Source: Leptospiraceae bacterium
Lineage (GTDB): Bacteria > Spirochaetota > Leptospiria > Leptospirales > Leptonemataceae
Direction of reading: 5' to 3'
Assembly (NCBI GenBank): GCA_020441005.1
Contig: JAGRNA010000079.1
Location: 1-32,433, forward strand
DNA: 32,433 bases
Below are positions 1-9,400 of this stretch, piece by piece. Below the pieces are notes generated by a model that was not told where the DNA came from, made no database searches, and saw only the letters and a program-made list of their open reading frames with translations. Positions within the stretch are counted from its first letter, which is position 1. Every line of letters starts with the position of its first letter. Both the position numbers and the translations under genes were made by a program.

Positions 1-2778
1 GAACCCGAGGAGGAATCCAGACGCAAGCTGATCGAGCTGTTTGTCGAGGTGCGCGCCTATCTCAAAATCAGTGTGGAAGGCTTGAATATTTATATCAAAA
101 GCGACGGACAGAGTCCCCCCGGGGATGCCAGTGCGCCAGCGGCGACCGTGCGGCCCCAGGCCTGGAGCCTGGCCCTCGAGGATCTGGAGCTGCACCTGGG
201 TTTTCTGAGCCGCCCCTTTCATACGATTCCGAAAGACATCCGGGCGCTGGCGCTAATAGACACACTGATGCTGGCCCTCAACCCGGCTCGACCGGTCCAA
301 ATTGATTTTCAAGCCGACCGGCGCTTGAAGGGTCCCTTGCAGTTGCAGCTAATGCTCTACCATGAGAGCGCTGATCAGTCCTTTCCACACGATAATCCGG
401 CCCCGAGCGCCTTTGCGTTGCGCCTGCTTTTGGATAGCAGTCGCCTGGCTATCTATAATCGGGCCGGGGGACTGGTGGGCCATAGCGGCCTGAAGCTGCG
501 TCTGGACAGTTCCTTTGCGCCAGACCGGGATCAGCTGGTGTTACACGAGCTCAGCCTGCGCTATCGCGAGCAGCTTTGGCTGGCCTTGCGGGCTAGCCTG
601 TCCAACATCAGTGTTCCAGAGCGCCATTTGGCGCTGCATTTCGCCCGAACGCATATCAATCTGGCAGATGTCAACCAGGTGCTGGCCAATCTGAATACCA
701 GCGCCCTGGAAAAGCCATGGATGGGTGGCCAGGTGTATCTGGATCAGCTTGGAATCGCCGGTCCGCTGGATCAATTGCGCTTGCAGGGTCAACTGCGGGC
801 TGATGAAGTTTTCTTTGAGGCCGGCGGTCGTCAACAGCTGCGGCGTCTTTTCTTGCCCTTACAGGCAGAATTGGACCTGTATCACGATGTGCTGCCGTTG
901 CAAAAGCCGACCGCGTATCGTGACAGTCCCCGGCCGGCCTTTGGCCTGCTGCGCTTTTTGCATCTACCTGATTTACAAATTGCTTACAATGGGGCTGAGC
1001 TGCGGGGGTCCGCTGATTTGCGCGCTGCACAGGGGCTCAAGGCCGATCTGGAAATTCGCAACTTTGACTGGGCCCATTATTTTGCAGACCTGATTCAGGG
1101 TCGCAGCACGGCTCGCCTGCAGATCACCGCTCCGCTTGATTTTGGGTTCCTCGATTTCAACGCACGTATTCAAATGGCCCAGGGACGCTATTTTTTCAAG
1201 CGTTCGCGTTCTCAACCCCATAATCTCGATCTAGAGGGTCAGGGCCGGCTTGGTTTTGACAGTCCATTTACCGTTGATCTGCACAAGGTCAAGCTGGTTG
1301 GTCGGGCCCTGAATGGCCAGCGCCTGCTGGACCTGAGCGGCGCGAGTCGCCTCAGTTTTGGCAAGGATTCTAGCTATCGAATGCAAGTTCACGCCCTGAA
1401 TGTGTACAAGGATCGCCTGATTGCGCATATGCCGGGGGTGTTGCAAGACCAGTTGGGCGAGTTGCGCCCCTACCTGGCTGAGGGGCTGGCGCTCAGAACG
1501 AATACCAGTATCCAGAGCGGCGCGGTTTTGCGTATTCAGGGCAAGACCAGTCTGCAACTGCCGGATTTGCATTTGACTGATTTGGAATTGAGCCACAATC
1601 TTGGAATCACAGAGAAAGGCATTGATTTGCAAAGCCTCACCCTGCAGGGTTTAAAGAACTCGCTTGTAGCCAGCGTGCAGGGTAAACTGAGTCGCGCAAA
1701 CAAGGACAGTGAATACCGCCCGGATGTCAGTGTGAAATTTCGACTGGCCCAACAGGAATTTCTAAAGGTACATGACAATATCCGACTGCAGGGCAGTTTG
1801 AAGGCGGACTTCAGTATCAAAAACAATCTGATTGCCGGCAACCTGCGCGCCCGGGACCTTGATCTGGCCTTCGCCAATGGGAATTGCCAGGCAGCCCAAA
1901 AAGAAACGTGTCAAAACTGGAACCTGCACGGACTCAATCTGGCTCTGCCTGTGCAGCACCAGCTGGGCAACGTCCGCCTGGTCTCGGTCTCGGAAAATCC
2001 CGCCCGGGAATACGCCCAGATCGCCAATCAAAGTGGAACCCGTAACTTCAGCCTCAAGGCTCTTTATTCCAGCCATGACCCGCGGGGCGCTTACCGGCCC
2101 GGCGGCTTCTACTACCTGGGCTCGCCGGCTGAAACAGAGCGACCGGGGATCGAAGCCTACCTGCGTTACAGCGGCAACATTCTGCTAATCGAACAGTTGA
2201 TGGCCCGTTTGTTCAAGCTACAGCGGCAGCCGGATAACACTACGGTCTGGCAATCCAGCGGGATGATCAACGGGCGGGATGTTTTTGTGAATTTAGCGAA
2301 TCTCAAGAGCAAGCATATGCAAGCCGGTCTGCGTTTGCAGATCAAGAACCTGGACCTGGAGCCGTTTTTGCCTGAGTCACAAAGCTCCTATGATGGCATT
2401 ATTAGCGGGGACGTGAGTGCGCGGGTGAACAGCTTTCATGAGCCTTTAAATAATATGAACGGCATTTTATCTATTTACCGCATCAGCCGCGAGTTTTCAG
2501 GCTTTGTGACCCGCATTATCATGCCCGCCCAGGTCGTGGCCATGATCGTGCGCAATACGGTGGAGATTCCCGGTATCAAGGTCGAATTGAATCAGGGACT
2601 GGTCTATTCTGCTGTGCAGGTCCGGCGGGCCCATATTTTCCCGGGCATTTTTGTCGCCCCGGGCGCGGATGAAATCAAGCAGGAGCGGATGCCGCTGGCG
2701 CGCTTCCTCCAAAAGGCCCGGGATGAAGTTCGAACTCTGGATGTACAGGAACCTGATCATGAAAGCGATATCGAGTAA
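1..2778 (+). CDS. AsmA/YdbH-like envelope protein (5' end outside window)
   Basis: The reading frame is open from base 1, with protein-like residues before the first internal GTG at 49, so the gene starts upstream; at least 925 residues are visible. The protein is a long run of alternating beta-strand patterns with repeated phrases of the type L-x-L-x-x-L-x-L and few Cys. This is typical of AsmA-clan repeat-beta-groove proteins, which span the periplasm and move lipids between the membranes. Near the C-terminus, around bases 2455-2650, comes a hydrophobic stretch (R-I-I-M-P-A-Q-V-V-A-M-I-V) and then strands, as at the end of AsmA-type C-terminal domains. The next gene carries a YdbL-like domain, and E. 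coli ydbH lies in a ydbH-ynbE-ydbL operon, so YdbH-like is the preferred label. The AsmA-like fold is fairly secure; the YdbH subgroup and lipid transport are inference. It overlaps the next gene by 20 bp. Confidence 0.7.
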   Translation, partial: EPEEESRRKLIELFVEVRAYLKISVEGLNIYIKSDGQSPPGDASAPAATVRPQAWSLALEDLELHLGFLSRPFHTIPKDIRALALIDTLMLALNPARPVQIDFQADRRLKGPLQLQLMLYHESADQSFPHDNPAPSAFALRLLLDSSRLAIYNRAGGLVGHSGLKLRLDSSFAPDRDQLVLHELSLRYREQLWLALRASLSNISVPERHLALHFARTHINLADVNQVLANLNTSALEKPWMGGQVYLDQLGIAGPLDQLRLQGQLRADEVFFEAGGRQQLRRLFLPLQAELDLYHDVLPLQKPTAYRDSPRPAFGLLRFLHLPDLQIAYNGAELRGSADLRAAQGLKADLEIRNFDWAHYFADLIQGRSTARLQITAPLDFGFLDFNARIQMAQGRYFFKRSRSQPHNLDLEGQGRLGFDSPFTVDLHKVKLVGRALNGQRLLDLSGASRLSFGKDSSYRMQVHALNVYKDRLIAHMPGVLQDQLGELRPYLAEGLALRTNTSIQSGAVLRIQGKTSLQLPDLHLTDLELSHNLGITEKGIDLQSLTLQGLKNSLVASVQGKLSRANKDSEYRPDVSVKFRLAQQEFLKVHDNIRLQGSLKADFSIKNNLIAGNLRARDLDLAFANGNCQAAQKETCQNWNLHGLNLALPVQHQLGNVRLVSVSENPAREYAQIANQSGTRNFSLKALYSSHDPRGAYRPGGFYYLGSPAETERPGIEAYLRYSGNILLIEQLMARLFKLQRQPDNTTVWQSSGMINGRDVFVNLANLKSKHMQAGLRLQIKNLDLEPFLPESQSSYDGIISGDVSARVNSFHEPLNNMNGILSIYRISREFSGFVTRIIMPAQVVAMIVRNTVEIPGIKVELNQGLVYSAVQVRRAHIFPGIFVAPGADEIKQERMPLARFLQKARDEVRTLDVQEPDHESDIE

Positions 2779-3406
2779 ACACCTGGTATGGATTGTCTCC
2801 ATGCTGCTGCTACAGCAATGCGCTGTATTACAATCCGTGCAAGGACCCGTCATGCGGATCCTGCGCAAGGGCTCCTGCGTGGCGATTGATCTGCCAGCGA
2901 TTACGCTGACCCCGGCCCGCACAGCAGCGGAGCGCCAGCTGGTGGGCGAGGATGTACAGCTAGAAAGGGATGGCTGGCTGGTGGCCTCCGCTCATAGCTT
3001 GCGGCCGCTGACCGAAACAATCGGCGATTCCCGGGACAACGCCAGCGAAGGCAACAAGGCCGGGATTGTGCGTCGCTATTATATTGAACTGGGTGTGCTG
3101 GATTTTTATGAGCCGGCTTTGCGCCATTATCGGGAAAGCGGGCTTTTGGGGGAGGCGTACAATGGCCTGGTCATGACTGTACCGGTTGGCTTGCTAGAAT
3201 CCGCGCGCCGGCAGGCACTACTGGACGAACGTTCAGCGGCCATCCAGGTGGCCAATGCTGTCAATCAGGCGCGGCGCTGGCTGGCAGAATTCCAACAGCA
3301 AAAATCTGACATCCAGGCGAATTACGCTTCCGGTCAGGAGTATCGCGAAGCCTTGCCGGGTGAGTGGATTTACACCAACGAAGAGCGATGGGTCCGGGTT
3401 AAATAA
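2759..3406 (+). CDS. Lipoprotein with C-terminal YdbL-like (DUF1318) domain
   Basis: I chose the ATG at 2759 because it follows an AGGA at 2747-2750 and begins a lipoprotein signal peptide: a K-containing start, a hydrophobic core, then LLLQQC with Cys21. The product is 215 residues. Residues 45-75 hold a T-A-A-E-R-Q-L-V-G-E segment followed by E-R-D-G-W, which I recall from spirochaetal DUF1318 lipoproteins. Residues 122-215 resemble E. coli YdbL: G-L-L-G-E-x-x-x-G-L, then an N-A-V-N-Q-A-R helix, and finally P-G-E-W-I-Y-T-N-E-E-R-W-V. In E. coli, YdbL and the small lipoprotein YnbE sit beside the AsmA-like YdbH and support its bridging function. Here one protein carries both a lipid anchor and the YdbL-like part. 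The stop codon shares a base with the next start (TAATG), so the three genes are probably translated as one unit. Confidence 0.75.
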   Translation: MKAISSKHLVWIVSMLLLQQCAVLQSVQGPVMRILRKGSCVAIDLPAITLTPARTAAERQLVGEDVQLERDGWLVASAHSLRPLTETIGDSRDNASEGNKAGIVRRYYIELGVLDFYEPALRHYRESGLLGEAYNGLVMTVPVGLLESARRQALLDERSAAIQVANAVNQARRWLAEFQQQKSDIQANYASGQEYREALPGEWIYTNEERWVRVK

Positions 3407-6400
3407 TGACGATCCGGCCCACAGACTTTATAGCGGACCGGGTCGAGCCAGGCCCGGTGATCTACTCCCGCCAGCATCCGCACAAAGAGCACCCGATCGC
3501 GGTCGCTCAGCCGGGGGGACGCTATGCCGCCGGGCTAAAAGCACTCTGCTGGCCAATGCTGCTGTACGTGCTGATGAGCCTGCCGGGCTGTCAGGAGGCC
3601 CAGCTGATCCGGCCACCCGAGTATGACTATGCCAGCCTGGCCGATCAATTCTTCAAAACACGCCTGAAAGAGCACTTTCCCCTGACGGTGCAGCGCGGTG
3701 CCAATCTGCATCCGGTCAGCACGCAAAACGGGTATTTGTTTTTTACCGCCAATAAAAGCGGCTCTGGCGATATATGGATGCGCAGTCTGCAAAACAGTAT
3801 TTCCATGCCAGTGATTCAGCATCCGGCGGAGCAACACCAGCCGGCCCTGTCAGCCCAGGGTGAGCTTCTGGTATATGTATCCGAAGACCGCGATTCCGAG
3901 GGCGATCTGATGTTGACACCCCTGTCCCCGGACGACATGGTCCAAAACGCGTTACGCGGTTTGCCTCCGGTCAATTTTTGGGATGATAGCATCAATCTGT
4001 CCCTGGCGATTGAGAAACTGGCCCAGTCCTTGCCGGCCGCCTGCCAGGGGACGGCCAGCGAACGCGAACCGGTTTTAGCGCGTGACGGCCGCTATTTGAT
4101 TTTTAACAGCGATCGTTGCCAGGACGGCCAAAGCAACATCTGGCTGCTGGAGCTGGATGCAGACGCCAATCCAGTGCAGTTGCGCCAGGTAACGACTGCC
4201 GGCGCCTACCAGGCTAGTCTGGGAGCCAATCAGAAACAGATTTATTTTATGTCTAGACGCGACAATTACAAGGGCGGTCGCATCTATCAACTGGACCTGA
4301 CGGAGGTGCTGGCATCCGGGAGTTCGTTGCCGCCGTCCAAAGACCAGGCGCGTTTGATTCAACTGGATTACAGTCGCTTGCGGCAGTTGATTGCCTTTCC
4401 TTCTGTCAGCAGCGATGGTCGGTTTTTGATTTATCATCGGATTGACCAGGACAGCAATTACAACGGGTATCTGGATCTGGATGACGCTGGTTCCGTTTTC
4501 AAGGTTGCTTTGGGCCGTACTCCGGATGGCCAAATTCGGACTAGCAAGGCGCAGCGCTTGACCGGCAACCCCCTGGGAATTCTCTCTGTCATTTGGTCCG
4601 ATTTTGCGGGCGGATCCATTCTGTATGCCAGCCGCATGTTCAATCATGTGAATATTTATTTTGTACGGGCTGACGGGATCATCCCGCGTCAACCAGGCAT
4701 CGAACAACAATATCAACTCACACGCGTTTACCTGAACCAGGCGCCGGAGCGCTACCTTTTGGCTCTGGATGCGGTGTACGATTTTTTCGGCGAACAGGAT
4801 GCATGGGAGCTGTACGAGGGCCGCGTTTTGCTCGATCGGCTGGACTTTTTTATCAAGAACGGTCAAGGCGACCAGGTTGACCTGACCCGTCGGCAGTTGA
4901 ACGAGGCGGCTCGCTACAATGCCTATGTGCAGCTGGAACAGGATTTGCTGGGCCAAAAAACAAGTCGCGTCATTCAATTATTAAAAGAATTTATTGATAC
5001 CCAAAGCAGGACTAACTCCGGCGGGACTGATACGAATATGGGCATTTTGCAAGCCGGTGCCATGTTCCGACTGGCTGGTATCCATGCGCGCCAGTCAAAT
5101 TACAGTGCGTCCCTCGGACTGTTAACCAGGCTGAATCAAAACCGGGTGAATTTTTTTCGACGCACAGAAGCGCTGCTTTTGGAAGCGGAGGCCCGTAGTG
5201 CGACTAGCGGTCGCATTGATCCCCTATTTGTAACCTTGTTGAATGATGCCGCCATTCCTCCCGGGATGCAGGACCAGGTCCACGCGCAGGTCTATCGCTG
5301 GTTTGGTCGGCCGGCCGAAAAAAGCGCGCGCCGTCAATTACTGGATCAAAACCAGGATAGGGCGGGGCAGCATCCCTTGCTTTTGGCCACCTGGCGCCTG
5401 GCAAAAGCTGCATTGGAATTTGAAGAAGCCAGGGCCCAAAATGCCCTGGCTTTGACCGATCAAATCCTGGCGGCAGTGCCCGTGGAGCCTTATCGCAATC
5501 GGACCCGGCCGTTACTTGCCTGGAACGGCCTGTTTGTTCGCACCTGGCAGCTGCGCGAGCGTATGGCCGAAGCGCGGGGAGACTTTGGGGAGGCCTATTT
5601 TGCCCGCATTTCCTATGGTGGATCGTATTATGAGGGCAGCAGCGCCGAGCTAAAGGTTTCCGTTTTTGAACGTATGGTACAGGAATCCGAAGATCATATC
5701 GGCACCTACGTGCATTCAGCCCGGGAACTGGCAGGGCTTGCGGCTGATCATGAGGAGTTGCAGATTAGCAAGGGTTTGCTGGATAAAGGTTTGAGCGTTC
5801 TGGAGCAAGATAGCGTGCGCATCAGTAGCAACAGCCTCGACGTGTTGCAAGAGTTCTGTCAGAATGGTTCGCGCAACAATCGGCTGTTTTTTTCTCTCGG
5901 CGGCAGTCACCTGAAAAGCTATCAGGATTTTTGCGCTAATCAGACAAAAGAAGCTGTCTCCTTGCCCGGAGCCACTTTGGCGCTCAGTCGTGTCAAGCAA
6001 GCGTCCAGTTTGTTGTATACGGTCGCTTATGCCAATGCCAGCATGCTCAACCTGCTTTTCTTTAATATGAATCAAAGCAGTATCTTTAGCGATTTGTACA
6101 GGCGCAAGGCCTATCAAATTCACAAGCTGAAAATTGATCTCGCCAAAGAAAAGCAGCAAATCGAAACGGAGCGGGCCCAAAAACGCTTTTTCCTGCCTGG
6201 CCAGGAAGAAGCCCTGCAACTTTTAACCGAATCAGATCCGTTTTTGTCCGAGACTTATGATGAACTTGCCTATGGATATGATTTGACCAGAGCTGAAAAT
6301 GTGCAGGTGGGCGATATGTCTATGTGGTATGGGCACGCCTATTTATTGGTTACCCGGGCCATGGAGCGGGAGCGCTACTACGATCAATTCCAGGCCAACG

Positions 6401-9400
6401 GCGGTCAGCTTTCGACAGAATTTCTGCGCAAGGCCAAGGAAGAAATTCTGATCGATCTAAAGAATGCAGAGTATTTCTTAAAATACATTATGAATGTGGA
6501 TACCCGCACGACCGAGGCCTATTTGCTATTGGGCTGGATGTACCAATACCTTGATCAACGCCAGGATCGGGTTTTACCCCTGGAATCCGGATATCTGGAA
6601 CAACTCTTTGCCTGGGCAACCAATACGGAGCAGCAGGTCCTGGATGGGCTATTGTATCGGGACTATTATCAGGCCTGGTTTAATATTCGGTTTTATGAAG
6701 AAAACGTGGAGTTGTACCGCCAATTACTGGAGACTCGCAGTAAGGAGCAACTAGGTCGGCAGGCCCTGGCGGCAGTTCACTTGAACCTGGCAAATAATTA
6801 CTTTCGCCTGCTAAGTTTTTCCCGGGCGATCGAGCACTACCAGGAACTGGAGACGCTGGTGGCTGCAGCCGAGACTGATCTTTTTGAAAGCTACCAGCAG
6901 CGAGCCCTGTTTTATGTGAATTATGGTCGCGCCAATTTCTTTGAGAATCGTTCCGCTACAGCGGCCGTATTGATGCAAAAAGCCGCTCAGATCTACCATG
7001 TAATGGAGCTGGATCCGGTCCAATCGCGTCTGAAAACACTGGAGTTTCAATTGGCTGACCAGAACGCGGATACCTATGAAACCAATATGCTCAAATTGCG
7101 TCGCGAGCAGTTAGGTCGGCGTTTGCAGGCCACCCGCTCCCGTCTGGCACTAATTGCCGCTTTGCGGGGACTTGCCCTGTGGGACGCCGGCCGTTACCAG
7201 GAGTCGGTGATTGATTACCGCCAGGCATTGGATGATTTGTTTGGCGACGACGCCATCGAAACCAGTCATGGGATGAACCAGGCGGCCTTGCTGAATTTTC
7301 TGGCCATGGCCCGCCAGGGTGCCGGCCAGTACAATCAATCGATCGAGGTTGCCGCAGAGGCCGCTCGCCTGGCACGTGATCAGCAAATGATCCATCCGGA
7401 AGAACGCTACCTGCCAAATACAATTGGCGGCAAGATGCTGGGTTGCATTCTCGATTATGGCGAAGATTTCAGCGTGATCGGCGAGGGGCGCAATCCCTAT
7501 GGCTTTTCCCCGCTACGTCAATATGAACTATCTCTGGGCATTCGTTTTCAAAGCCTTGTCTTACAAGGCGACCTGGATGGCGCTGCTTATATCCTCCGGC
7601 AGCGGGGTCAGGTTTTTGGCAGCCTGGACGCCAAACGCAAGCAAGGGCAAAGCGGACTGATTCATGTTCTCAATCAAAGCGGTGCCCAGGCCTATCAGGC
7701 ATCCGATTTTACTGCTGCCATTGAGAGCTTTGGCGCGGCGCGTGACAAGGCCTTCCAGACGGCCGATATCGACGGATTCCGCCGGAATTATCAAAATATG
7801 ATGCATACAGCCTTTGCCCGGATTGAGCACCAGCTGTACGATCGTTCGCAATCGGGCATCAGCCCGGCGGATCAAATTGCGGACTGGTTGGCTGAATCTG
7901 TGGAATTTCGCCAGCAGTTGCGCGAAAAGATTGAGCAAGACTACATTACTGACATGCAGACGGAATACCCGGACTATGAATATGACGCCGAAGCCGAGCG
8001 CGGCGTAATTGATCAGCTGATGCTGCAAAACGCGAGCGAATTACGGGAAATTGAATTGATGCTGCTTTTCTACCAGGCCTTGTTAGAAAAACGGCATGCG
8101 CGCAATGCCGCAGATTTGCAGCAGGCCATGGCCAGTCTGCGCCAAACCCAGCTGGAATACGGTCGTATCGTGAACGCCCAGGTCCAATCACAATCAGAGT
8201 TGCGCCATCCGCGCCAGTTTCGCCTGAAGTTGAATCTGGCCCGCATGGCCCTGGCGGCAGCCAATTACCAGGGTGCCATGCAGATTCAAAGAGAAATAGC
8301 AGAGAGCAGTTATGAGTTTAATCTGATTACCGAGTCTTTTTTCGCCAGCGTGCTCAAAGCCGAGATACTGTATGATCAATCCTTGTACCAGCCTGATCAG
8401 GCAACTGCCGCTGAAATCGCTCAAAGCCTGCTGCACGCCCGTCAAATTTTGATAGATCGTCCGGAGGTCTTTGACGAGTTGCGTTCCAGGCTGGAACCCT
8501 TTTTTCAATTAGCCATCGAGTTTTTTAATGCGCGTCGGGATCACCAACAGACCATCAGTTTCCTGGAGCTGGAATGGGAATCGCGGCTGCAGGTGGAATA
8601 CTTCCGCTACCCCCTGGTTTTCGCGGATCAGGCCGTGCAGGTTCTTTACGATCAGATTCGATCGAAAAGGCGTCAACTGTTGCAGTTGGACCATGATGAA
8701 GCCGCCTTGCGCGTTGCGCGCCAGTCGGTCAACCGGATTGTGCAGCAAAAAGCCTTGTTGCGGGTGCAGATCCACACACAAACAGCTGCTTTGCTTGAGA
8801 CAGCCCCCCTGCATGAGCCCTTTGTGCGTCCGCGCAGCATTGCATCGGTAGAGCCCCTGCCTGTTCCAACTGGTAAAGTAGCCCTGCGTTATTATTACTC
8901 CGCCGGACGGCTGCATCAATGGTGTTTGCGGGGAAAATCGATTCAATACCGTCCGCTAGCCTGGTCACAACCCAACCCGGCTCTTTTAGCACAGGCCATG
9001 CAGACTTGCAGTAGCGCCTATCCAAAGGATCAGTTCTTTATTATTCCGGACCATTTCGTTGATCTAAAACTGTATCAACAGGCATGGTCGGCGCATGATT
9101 CCCGGGCCCGCCGACCACTGGTCTTTGTGAACCGGGGGAGCGACCTCTTTCAGGGCTTTGTACGCACGGATACAGATATCCAAAGCAGCTATCTTAATCT
9201 TTTCAATGTCCAACAGATGCGACCGGCCACCGAGGCTATGCAAAAGCCAGGCGATGTGCAGGCTGTCTCCATTGACCTGTCACAAAATCGGCCTTTGTTT
9301 ATTCAGGGTACGAATCGCCCCTTTGATCCCCGTCATTGGCTGACCCAGGAGCAATTCACGGCACTGGTGTACATAGACGAGCGCAACCGGCCAGCTCTGG

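Noticed and set aside
4075-4977. 300-codon open frame on the minus strand inside the giant gene
   Set aside because: Lies fully opposite the well-supported propeller region, has no ribosome site or domain, and has the Gln/Ile/Leu-rich bias expected of an antisense shadow.
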